A stretch of 13,697 nt of DNA from CAZYWA01 sp964650975 [NCBI: uncultured bacterium]. Its GTDB lineage: Bacteria > JADJOY01. Position numbers and translations under genes: made by a program. The stretch lies in assembly GCA_964650975.1 (NCBI GenBank), contig CAZYWA010000184.1:1-13697 (forward strand), in the 5' to 3' direction. Of the stretch, positions 1 through 6,695 are shown one piece after another (position 1 is the first letter of the stretch; each line of letters begins with the position of its first letter). The notes beneath the pieces are model-generated. The model did not search any database and was not told the origin of the DNA. It saw only the letters and a program-made list of their open reading frames with translations.

Positions 1-94
1 CCACCACGGACAGGACCACGACATTGATGACCAGCAGTGCCCCCAGCACGATCAGCCAGGTGGCGACGCCCGGGCGCGCCGGTGCCATTTTCAT
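1..94 (-). CDS. Possible 5' end of a leftward gene with an N-terminal membrane segment (partial, uncertain)
   Basis: On the minus strand an ATG at 94-92 (with a second one at 88-86) opens a frame that reads MKMAPARPGVATW and then a ~20-residue stretch of Leu, Val, Ile and Ala with no charge, as expected for a transmembrane anchor. It runs off the window. Third-position GC is higher in this reading than in the opposing + frame over the same bases. There is no clear Shine-Dalgarno before the ATG. The frame stays open upstream of the ATG, opposite the + strand reading, but I found no earlier standard start. It conflicts with a + strand gene reading through the same bases, so at most one of the two can be right over 1-94. 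I do not recognise a family. Confidence 0.3.
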   Translation of the reverse strand, partial: MKMAPARPGVATWLIVLGALLVINVVVLSVV

Positions 95-205
95 CTCGTA
101 CAGCGCGGGCGTGTCGGCACGCTGCCGCTCGGTTTCGAGAAGCTCTTGTTCTTCCTTCCGGGCTGGGGCTTCGACACGGGTTGGGTGAGCCTGGCGCTGC
201 CTTGA
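2..205 (+). CDS. 3' end of an upstream gene, possibly DUF4390-like (partial, uncertain)
   Basis: The frame is open from the window edge to a TGA at 203-205, 12 bases before the ntrY start and in the same frame. The last ~28 residues, with the pattern LPLGFEKLLFF followed by W-x-F-x-T-x-W, resemble the C-terminus of DUF4390 proteins, a family of small secreted proteins commonly encoded just before ntrY (family resemblance from memory). GC at third codon positions is high from about position 95 onward. The first ~30 codons look poor: they are rich in His, Gln and Asp, which is what the complement of a hydrophobic segment produces. So either only the distal part is truly coding, or the start of the window contains a frameshift, remnant or assembly join. 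Confidence 0.35.
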   Translation, partial: HHGQDHDIDDQQCPQHDQPGGDARARRCHFHLVQRGRVGTLPLGFEKLLFFLPGWGFDTGWVSLALP

Positions 206-217
206 GCCGACGTTGCC

Positions 218-2452
218 GTGAGCGCAACCGACACCTACTCCCTTCCCCGCCGCCCCGAGCGCGGCAGCCCCGAAGCCCGGCGGCGGCGCCGCGAGACGTT
301 CCTCATCGTCGCGATCGCCCTGATCAGCGGGGCGATGTTCTTCGCGATCCGCAGTGCCATGCGCGGCGACCTCCGGGTCGCGGGCCAGGGCTGGATCTAC
401 CTGTCGCTGCTGATCAACGCCAACGTGGTGTTGATCCTGTTGATGCTCTTCCTGCTGATCCGCAACGTCGTCAAGCTGATCCTGGAGCGGCGCAAGGGAG
501 TTCTCGGGTCGCGGCTGCGCAGCAAGCTGGTGGTGGCGTTCGTGGCGCTCTCGGTGTCGCCGACGGTGGTGCTGTTCGTGAGCGCGGTGCAAGTCGTGTC
601 GCGCAGCCTGGACGAGTGGTTCGACACCAAGGTCGAGGAGTCGCTCGAGAGCGCGCTCGAGGTCGCGCAGGTCTTCTACAAGGACAAAGCGGCCGACGCC
701 CGCGCCCTGGCGCAGCGGATCGCGGCCCAGGTGGCGGAGCGGGATCTGCTGACGCCCGCGCATGCCAGCGAGCTCACGAACCTGCTGTCGAAGCGCGCCG
801 ACGATTTCCACGTCAGCACGGTCGAGGTGATCGACTCGTCCGGCAACCTGCTGGCGCGGGTCGACGGCGCGGGTGTCCCGCACTTCCTCCCCACCGACGT
901 CCAGGCTCCCTTCGTCCGCTCCGCGCTGCGAGGCACGGCCGACACCAGCGTCACTTCGCTCGACAAGATCCGTCCTAGGACCGGCGAAGGTGGAGACCTG
1001 ATCAAGGCGGCGGTGCCGCTGCCGGCCCGCGACGGCACCCAGCCGCCCACGGCCGTGGTGATCGTCAGCAACTGGGTCCCGGAGAGCCTCGAGAAGGGCG
1101 TCGAGCGGGTGCGCGCCAACTTCGAGCAGTACCGACAGATCGTGGTGGGGCGGAAGCCGATCCGTCAGAGCTATTTCGCGGTGTTCATCGCGCTCACCCT
1201 GCTGAGCGTGTTCGCCGCGACCTGGTTCGGCTTCTACCTGTCGCGAACGCTCACCGGACCGATCGGCGCGCTGGTGAGCGCCACCCGGCGCGTCACGGCG
1301 GGCGACCTCGACGTGCACATCGAGCGTTCCTCGGACGACGAGCTCGGCAACCTGGTCACCGACTTCAACCAGATGACCGCGGAGCTTCGCGACGGGCGCG
1401 CCGCCCTCGACGAGCGGCGGCGCTACATCGAGACGATCCTCAAGAACGTCGCGGCGGGTGTCGTCTCGCTCGATCGCCGCGGGCGAGTCACCACCATCAA
1501 CAAGTCGGCCGAGCGGCTGCTCGGGCTGCGTGCGCCCGAGAGTCTCAACGCCGGCTACCGGTCGATCCTTTCCACCGAGCAGCGCGAGATCTTCCGTGGC
1601 CTGGTCCGCGAGCTGGGCCGCGCCAAGACCGACACCATCGAGCGGCAGATCCAGCTCACCGTGGAGGACCGGACACTCACGCTGCTCGCGAGCGTGAGCC
1701 TGCTACGCGACGAGGATCGCGGCTTCCTGGGCCTCGTGCTGGTCTTCGAGGACCTCACCCAGCTGCTCAAGGCGCAGCGCATGGCCGCGTGGCGCGAGGT
1801 GGCGCGGCGCATCGCCCACGAGATCAAGAACCCGCTGACGCCGATCCAACTCGCGGCGCAGCGGATCCAGCACCGCTACGAGGACGTGGTCGGCGACGAT
1901 CGCGCCGTGCTCACCGAGTGCACCGGCACCATCGTGACGCAAGTGGAGGAGCTCAAGAAGCTGGTCAGCGAGTTCTCGAACTTCGCCCGCATGCCCACGG
2001 CCAACCCCACCCACAACTCGCTCAACGAGATCGTCGAGGAGACGCTCACCCTCTACCAGGGCTCGCACGATCGCATCCGCTTTCACGTGTCGCTCGACTC
2101 CGACATCCCGTCGTTCAACCTCGACCGCGACCAGATCAAGCGCGCGCTCATCAACCTGATCGACAACGCGATCCGCGCGATCGACGCCGACCAGGGCGAG
2201 GTGGACGTCGCGACCCACTACAACCGGCTTCTCGACCTCGCCCGCCTCGAGGTCTCGGATAGCGGCGGCGGGATCCCGCCCGAGCTCAGACCGCGGCTCT
2301 TCGAGCCCTATTTCTCGACCCGCCGCGGCGGCACCGGGCTCGGGCTGGCGATCGTGAGCACCATCGTGGCGGACCACCACGGCTACATCCGGCTGCGCGA
2401 TCGCAAGCCCCACGGCACGACGTTCGTGATCGAGCTACCGATTCGAACGTAG
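218..2452 (+). CDS. ntrY: NtrY-like membrane sensor histidine kinase
   Basis: 744-residue hybrid of membrane sensor and kinase. Membrane segments lie at about residues 27-45, 59-82, 102-126 and 319-341, with an extracytoplasmic sensor part between the last two. A HAMP domain follows (about 342-395, ending in DELGNLVTDFNQM), then a PAS domain (about 403-515), the HisKA dimerisation domain with the phospho-acceptor His534 in the RIAHEIKNPLTP box, and the HATPase domain with N-box Asn650, the D681-SGGG box and the TGLGL box near 706-710. This order and the H-box are typical of NtrY, which autophosphorylates and passes phosphate to NtrX to control nitrogen, envelope or redox-related genes. All key catalytic residues are present. 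The GTG start is the only in-frame candidate after the TGA at 203-205; no strong ribosome site precedes it. No response regulator gene follows, since the next gene is convergent. The kinase class is certain; the NtrY name is likely. Confidence 0.9.
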   Translation: MSATDTYSLPRRPERGSPEARRRRRETFLIVAIALISGAMFFAIRSAMRGDLRVAGQGWIYLSLLINANVVLILLMLFLLIRNVVKLILERRKGVLGSRLRSKLVVAFVALSVSPTVVLFVSAVQVVSRSLDEWFDTKVEESLESALEVAQVFYKDKAADARALAQRIAAQVAERDLLTPAHASELTNLLSKRADDFHVSTVEVIDSSGNLLARVDGAGVPHFLPTDVQAPFVRSALRGTADTSVTSLDKIRPRTGEGGDLIKAAVPLPARDGTQPPTAVVIVSNWVPESLEKGVERVRANFEQYRQIVVGRKPIRQSYFAVFIALTLLSVFAATWFGFYLSRTLTGPIGALVSATRRVTAGDLDVHIERSSDDELGNLVTDFNQMTAELRDGRAALDERRRYIETILKNVAAGVVSLDRRGRVTTINKSAERLLGLRAPESLNAGYRSILSTEQREIFRGLVRELGRAKTDTIERQIQLTVEDRTLTLLASVSLLRDEDRGFLGLVLVFEDLTQLLKAQRMAAWREVARRIAHEIKNPLTPIQLAAQRIQHRYEDVVGDDRAVLTECTGTIVTQVEELKKLVSEFSNFARMPTANPTHNSLNEIVEETLTLYQGSHDRIRFHVSLDSDIPSFNLDRDQIKRALINLIDNAIRAIDADQGEVDVATHYNRLLDLARLEVSDSGGGIPPELRPRLFEPYFSTRRGGTGLGLAIVSTIVADHHGYIRLRDRKPHGTTFVIELPIRT

Positions 2453-2457
2453 CCGCC

Positions 2458-2475
2458 CGGGGGCTCACGCCCCCG
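2458..2475. terminator. GC-rich hairpin between convergent genes
   Basis: A perfect 7-bp stem (CGGGGGC pairing with GCCCCCG) closes a TCAC loop. It fills most of the 27-bp gap between the stop of ntrY (2452) and the stop of the leftward lipoprotein gene (2480). Its placement suits a shared two-way transcription stop. There is no run of T on either side, so it is not a classical intrinsic terminator and could act with Rho or as an mRNA 3'-end stabiliser. Confidence 0.55.
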
Positions 2476-2479
2476 AATA

Positions 2480-3865
2480 CTACGTCCCGGGCTGGAGGAC
2501 GAACATCGTGGGGTGGCCGGGGAGGGCCGTCTTGCGCAGGCGGGTGGCGGGCCGGTCGACGATGGTGAGCTCGCCGCCATTCAGGTCCTGCGCCAGGAAC
2601 AGGAAGTTACCGGTGACGCCGGCCAGGGTGCGGAACGCCACCACGTTGGGATCGACGCCGAACGAGGTGGTCTCGGTCTTGGCCACCTGGTCGTAGCCGT
2701 GGAGGGAGCCGGACGAGGCGACCACCCAGACCAGGCTCTCCGTCGAGGTGGTCAGCACGTCGAGGGTGACGGCGTCGGTGGCGACCGGGATGCTGCCGAG
2801 CACCGTGGCGCCGTTACCGTCCACCATGTCGACGGTGTGATTGGTGCGGCTCAGCACATAAAGCGTGTTGCCGCTGCGCACCATGGCGATGGGATCGGGG
2901 CCGATCGGGATCTCGTGGGTGATGGTCTTGGTGGTCGGGTCGACGAACGCGACCTTGGCGTCGGCTCGCTCCAGCACGAACGCGCGATTGACGAGCTCGT
3001 CGTAGAGCAACGGTCCGGGATTCGGGCCGAGCGGCAGGCTCGTCAACACCGTGGGTTGCGTCAGCGTCGCGTCGTAGAGCAGCACCGCGGGCACGTCGGG
3101 CTCAAGCGCGAAGCCGGTCTTGCCGTCGATCGAGAGCTCCACTCCGGAAACCGGAGACCCGGCGTCGATCGTGGCTCGGACCGCCGGCGTCGACGACTCG
3201 ACGATCTCGATCGTGCCGCTGTCGGCATGGCTGACCCACACCTCGGTCCGATCGGTGGGGAGTCCCTCCACCTCGGGCGGGATCGAGTCGAACGAGAGCG
3301 ACACGGGATGCGGCGCCAGCGCTACACGGCTGCCCACGGTCCGGTCCGTCGGCTCGAAGCGCTGGGCGAATCCACCGGCGGTGTCGTCTCCGATCAGCCA
3401 CGCCAGCGAGCCGTCGCCGCTGAAGAGGCCCGCGACCGGCGGTCCCGACATGGGGACCACCGACTCCACCAGACCCGTGTGCGTATCGAGCACCGTGACG
3501 CCGTCCGCGTCGTGGGTGCCGGTCAGGAGCCACGGGCCGAGCACGTGGAACGGTGCCCGGCCACTCTCGACGCCTCCCACCGACACCACCACGTCGCCCG
3601 AGACCGCGCCCGAGGGAACGCGCAGGTGGATTTCGTCCGAGGTGATCGAGACGATGTACGAAGAAGACGTTAGCAGACCCGCGAACGTCACTTTGGTTTG
3701 CGAGAAATCGTCCACGAAGTGCGTGCCGAGGATGGTCACCTCGGTGCCCACCTGCCCCTCGTCGGGGACGATCTGGATCAGATTCGGTCGCTGGATGTGG
3801 ATGCAGGAGCCGAGGCCGGCGATCGCGAGTGCCACGGCCGCGAGGGTGGCGACGGTACGATTCAT
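2480..3865 (-). CDS. Lipoprotein with IPT/TIG domain and YVTN-type beta-propeller
   Basis: 461 residues from the chosen ATG at 3865. The frame extends upstream to 3949, but this ATG places a standard lipoprotein signal at the N-terminus: MNRT, a hydrophobic core, then the lipobox LGSC with Cys21 as the lipidated residue. Residues about 28-108 form an IPT/TIG (immunoglobulin-like) domain, marked by PDEGQVGTEVTILGTHF and a closing GVESGRAPF strand. Residues about 112-455 are a beta-propeller built from weak 40-45-residue repeats of the YVTN/surface-layer type, seen in pieces such as TGTHDADGVTVLDTHTG, LYVLSRTNHTVDMVDG and FLAQDLNGGELTIVD. Such proteins usually bind partners or ligands at the cell surface; no catalytic residues are apparent. 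It is transcribed away from the O-antigen gene and towards ntrY. No good ribosome-binding site is visible, so translation may be leaderless or weak. Fold assignment is fairly sure; function is unknown. Confidence 0.82.
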   Translation of the reverse strand: MNRTVATLAAVALAIAGLGSCIHIQRPNLIQIVPDEGQVGTEVTILGTHFVDDFSQTKVTFAGLLTSSSYIVSITSDEIHLRVPSGAVSGDVVVSVGGVESGRAPFHVLGPWLLTGTHDADGVTVLDTHTGLVESVVPMSGPPVAGLFSGDGSLAWLIGDDTAGGFAQRFEPTDRTVGSRVALAPHPVSLSFDSIPPEVEGLPTDRTEVWVSHADSGTIEIVESSTPAVRATIDAGSPVSGVELSIDGKTGFALEPDVPAVLLYDATLTQPTVLTSLPLGPNPGPLLYDELVNRAFVLERADAKVAFVDPTTKTITHEIPIGPDPIAMVRSGNTLYVLSRTNHTVDMVDGNGATVLGSIPVATDAVTLDVLTTSTESLVWVVASSGSLHGYDQVAKTETTSFGVDPNVVAFRTLAGVTGNFLFLAQDLNGGELTIVDRPATRLRKTALPGHPTMFVLQPGT

Positions 3866-4050
3866 AGAGAGGCGCGGGCGGATCGAGCTGGCGCGATCGC
3901 GAGCCGGAAGGTGTACCGGCTTCGCGATGGACCGGCAAGGCACTCCCAAGCCGGCGCGGGCGCGTGCGTGGCCAGGACCGCATCACCGATGGCACAATCG
4001 CTCCGTGCCGGCGCTCGCGGGATCGGGGCGCGCGCCACCGAGATCTCCAG
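3866..4050. promoter_or_regulatory. Divergent intergenic region
   Basis: 185-bp spacer between the start of the leftward lipoprotein gene and the chosen start of the rightward ligase gene, so promoters for both directions should lie here. A CACAAT at 3993-3998 could serve as a -10 box for the rightward unit, but I see no matching -35 box. An imperfect inverted repeat occupies 3896-3928. The rightward frame is open from a GTG at 3964, so part of this stretch could be coding if that start is used. Confidence 0.4.
3896..3928. repeat. Inverted repeat, 12/13-bp arms with an 8-base loop
   Basis: Left arm ATCGCGAGCCGG (3896-3907) and right arm CCGGCTTCGCGAT (3916-3928) are reverse complements apart from one extra base in the right arm. 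The loop is AAGGTGTA. The left arm also overlaps a 10-bp palindrome, CGCGATCGCG, at 3892-3901. It lies 31-63 bases upstream of the lipoprotein ATG, so it could be a hairpin in that gene's leader or an operator for a dimeric regulator acting on both divergent genes. Confidence 0.5.
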
Positions 4051-5643
4051 GTGCTTCGCGCCAAAGCCATCCGCGAGCTGACCCGGTTCCGGGTCGACGG
4101 CTTGTCGCTGGTGCTGTTCGGCGCCGTGGGCGGCTTGATGCTGCTCGTGACGGCGATCGCGACCCAGTTCTCGGTCCTGTGGATGCTGCTGCTCATGGTC
4201 GCCTTCGCGGCCGGCATGCTGTTCCTCGCGATCCCGGAGAAGCGTCTGGCGCTGTGGACGCTCTACCTGATCACCGTCCCGCTCGGCGCGGCCAAGTGGG
4301 TCACCCTCAAGCCCGTTTTCTTCTTCGGGGAGAATCCCGACGGCTTCGTGGCCTACATCTCGGACGTACCGCTCTTCGTGCTTTTCGTGTGGTGGGGAAT
4401 GGAGCTGGCGCTCGGCAAGTCGCGAGTGGTGCGATCGCCGATCTTCACTCCGTTCGTCGTCAACCTGGTGTGGCGAGCCGCGTCGATCGTGGTCGCGGAG
4501 CACAAGTCGCTGGCGGCGTGGAACATCCTGATGCACCTCAAGTTCTTCCTGATCTTCGCGTGGGCCTCGAGCCACTTGACCGACCGGCGTTCGATCTTCC
4601 TGACCCTGGGCTGCCTGCTCTTCGACCTGCTGGTGCAAGGCGGGGTCAACGTCACGTCGTACTTCGTGAAGGGCGGGCTCTCGATCTTCGGCATCATCAA
4701 GTACGACTTCCAGCGCATCGGCGGCGAGAACATCTTCCGCGCCACCGGGACCATCGGCCCGCACAACGTCCAGTGCCACTTCTACGAGATGGTCATGCCG
4801 CTCGGCATGATCCTGCTCTACTTCTCGAAGAACGGCTGGGTGAAGGCGCTGAGCCTGGTGGCGATCGCGCTCGGGCTGACTGGCACGGTGTTCACGTTCT
4901 CGCGCGGCGGATGGGTATCGGTGACGCTCTCGATGGCGGTGGTGACGCTCTTGCTCTACCGCCGGCGGCTGCTGAGCACCACGGTGCTGTCGGTGATCCT
5001 GCTGGGGTCGGCTCTCGGCGCAGCGGGGTTCCTGCTCGGTCCGAACAACGTCATCGCCAAGCGCATCACCGACTCGTCGGCGGTCGCCACCACCTCGCGC
5101 TGGCACATGCTCGGCGTCGGCTGGCGGATGATGACCGACCATCCGATCATGGGCGTGGGCGCCAACAATGCCGCCGAGCACCTCGAGCAGTACTTCCCCA
5201 ACGGTGTGCCTCGCGAGTGCTGGTACGAGGTCGAGGTGCACCTCTTCCAGCACAAGCGCTTCATCATCCCGATTCACAACAAGTACTTGATGACCGCCGC
5301 AGAGCTGGGAATCGGCGGGCTGCTGCTCTACCTGTGGTTTTTGTTCCGCTACCTCAAGACCTCCGTGGCGTGCATGCGTTGCCCGGACGAGTGGATCGCC
5401 GCTCTGGGCACGTGGTTCCTCGCTTCCAACGTCGGTCTCTTCGTCCACAACCTGCTGTCGGAGTTCTCGTACGGCACCATCCTCGAGTTCTTCTACATGT
5501 TGCCCGGGGTCCTCTCGGGGATCTGGCAGTGGGGCGTCGACACCGGTGCGATCGTGCCCGCCGGTCGCAAGCTCGCCGTGGCGCCCGCCCCGGTCGTCGC
5601 CGAACCCGTGCCCGGCGTGGATCCCTCGCCGGCGCCAGCGTGA
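4051..5643 (+). CDS. O-antigen ligase/polymerase-like (Wzy_C) membrane protein
   Basis: 530 residues with about ten or more hydrophobic helices. The family signature is in the second half: FSRGGW near residues 283-288, then DHPIMGVGANN from residue 363 following a Trp/Gly-rich helix, an extracytoplasmic loop of about 40 residues, and HNKYLMTAAELGIGGLLLYL from residue 410. These are the hallmarks of the Wzy_C/O-antigen ligase superfamily, inner-membrane enzymes that use undecaprenyl-diphosphate-linked sugars to polymerise glycan or transfer it to lipid A core or protein. Arg285 and His409 are the usual kinds of functional residues here. The C-terminal 30 residues are Pro/Ala/Val-rich and probably disordered. 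I chose GTG 4051 because it gives a short basic amphipathic N-terminus before the first helix; GTG 3964 would add 29 Arg-rich residues. Ligase, polymerase and protein O-glycosylase cannot be told apart by sequence. Confidence 0.82.
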   Translation: MLRAKAIRELTRFRVDGLSLVLFGAVGGLMLLVTAIATQFSVLWMLLLMVAFAAGMLFLAIPEKRLALWTLYLITVPLGAAKWVTLKPVFFFGENPDGFVAYISDVPLFVLFVWWGMELALGKSRVVRSPIFTPFVVNLVWRAASIVVAEHKSLAAWNILMHLKFFLIFAWASSHLTDRRSIFLTLGCLLFDLLVQGGVNVTSYFVKGGLSIFGIIKYDFQRIGGENIFRATGTIGPHNVQCHFYEMVMPLGMILLYFSKNGWVKALSLVAIALGLTGTVFTFSRGGWVSVTLSMAVVTLLLYRRRLLSTTVLSVILLGSALGAAGFLLGPNNVIAKRITDSSAVATTSRWHMLGVGWRMMTDHPIMGVGANNAAEHLEQYFPNGVPRECWYEVEVHLFQHKRFIIPIHNKYLMTAAELGIGGLLLYLWFLFRYLKTSVACMRCPDEWIAALGTWFLASNVGLFVHNLLSEFSYGTILEFFYMLPGVLSGIWQWGVDTGAIVPAGRKLAVAPAPVVAEPVPGVDPSPAPA

Positions 5644-6695
5644 GGCGCCCAACGCCGGGCCGCGCGCTGCTCGGGTTCTGCGCGGACCTGGCCCGCCACT
5701 ACCGGCCCTCGCGACTCGCCAACGCCGCCCTCGCCGAGATCGGTTACCGGCTGCGCACCGCCGACCCGCTCGGCGGCCCGACGACGCTGGTGGTGGACCT
5801 CACCACACACTGCCAGCTCAAGTGCCCGCTCTGCCCGACCGGCCTCGGCAGTCCGGGGCGCGAGCGCCAGCACATTCCGGTCGAGAGCTTTCGGGCGATC
5901 GTCGACCGCTACCGGCGCACCGCGCTCCGGCTCTTCCTCACCGACTGGGGCGAGCCGCTTCTCCACCCGCGCGCCGCCGAGATGATCGCCTACGCCGAGG
6001 ACGCCGGGATCTGGACCGCGATCTCGACCAACGGCATGCACCTCCCCGAGGCGCTGGCCGAGGCGCTGGTGCGCGCGCGGCTCTCCCACGCCACGTTCTC
6101 GATCGACGGCGCGACGCAGGAGTCCTACCAGCGCTATCGAGTGCGCGGCGACATCTCCACCGTGCTCGCGAACCTGGAGCGGCTGGTCGCGGTGCGCAAC
6201 CGCCTCGGCGCCACGCGCCCGCACGTGACCTGGCAGTACCTGGTGTTCCAGCACAACCTGCACGAGGTCGACGCGGCGCGGGCGCGCGCCAGGGAGCTCG
6301 GCGTGCGGTTTCTGGAGCGCGCGGGCGTGCTCGGCGGACCCGGCGAGAGCCCGCACCAGCACGGCCGCTCGAAGGAGCGGCTCGACTGGCTGGTCGACGA
6401 CCCACGCTGGCCCGAGGCCCGCGGCTACTTCTCCGACCGTCCTTACCTCGAGGACCGGCACTGCTGGTGGCTGTGGAAGGCGCTGGTGGTGTCGTCGAGC
6501 GGCTCGGCTCCCCCGTGCTGCTGCACGTTCGAGGAAGAGCACGATCTCGGCGACGCGTTCAGCGTCGATCCCGAGGTGCTGCGACGTTCGCCGCGCGCCC
6601 GGCGCATGCGCGCGCTCTTTCGTCGCGGGCCGGTCCCGCCCGGCGAGCCGGTGGTGTGCGAGCGCTGCGACGTGTTCCGTCGCGCTCACTCCTGA
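5640..6695 (+). CDS. Radical SAM/SPASM domain enzyme
   Basis: 351 residues. The cluster-binding motif CQLKCPLC gives Cys58, Cys62 and Cys65 in the CX3CX2C arrangement that binds the SAM-cleaving 4Fe-4S cluster. It is followed by the WGEPLLHP box at 103-110 (the usual GGEP position) and ISTNGM near 128-133. The C-terminal part has a SPASM-like Cys set: Cys275, Cys293-295, then Cys340 and Cys343 in a CERC motif near the end, suggesting a second iron-sulfur cluster. The enzyme should make a 5'-deoxyadenosyl radical and modify a peptide, sugar or cofactor; the substrate is unknown. The GTG start overlaps the TGA of the membrane gene (GTGA), so the two are probably translated together, hinting at a role in surface glycan or glycoconjugate maturation. 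Its last 10 bases overlap the 3' end of the leftward batE gene. Confidence 0.85.
   Translation: MRRPTPGRALLGFCADLARHYRPSRLANAALAEIGYRLRTADPLGGPTTLVVDLTTHCQLKCPLCPTGLGSPGRERQHIPVESFRAIVDRYRRTALRLFLTDWGEPLLHPRAAEMIAYAEDAGIWTAISTNGMHLPEALAEALVRARLSHATFSIDGATQESYQRYRVRGDISTVLANLERLVAVRNRLGATRPHVTWQYLVFQHNLHEVDAARARARELGVRFLERAGVLGGPGESPHQHGRSKERLDWLVDDPRWPEARGYFSDRPYLEDRHCWWLWKALVVSSSGSAPPCCCTFEEEHDLGDAFSVDPEVLRRSPRARRMRALFRRGPVPPGEPVVCERCDVFRRAHS

Noticed and set aside
37-978. A + strand frame of 313 codons overlapping the start of ntrY in another frame.
   Set aside because: It is Arg/Ala/Pro-rich with no domain; the overlapping frame encodes the NtrY membrane and sensor region.
2513-3673. A + strand frame of 386 codons opposite the lipoprotein gene.
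   Set aside because: Its product is Arg/His/Gly-rich and shapeless, while the minus strand shows a lipobox, TIG domain and propeller repeats.
3892-3901. CGCGATCGCG palindrome, which contains the GCGATCGC octamer known as HIP1 in cyanobacteria.
   Set aside because: A single copy in GC-rich DNA is expected by chance, and nothing else in the window suggests a cyanobacterium.
3120-5639. A long + strand frame continuous with the radical SAM gene, which would give a 1,191-residue protein.
   Set aside because: The upstream part runs antisense to the lipoprotein gene and out of frame with the ligase gene. Radical SAM homology begins only after the GTG at 5640.
3862-5652. A minus-strand frame of 596 codons opposite the O-antigen ligase-like gene.
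   Set aside because: It is rich in Arg, His, Gln and Glu, as expected for the complement of membrane helices, and the + strand carries clear Wzy_C motifs.
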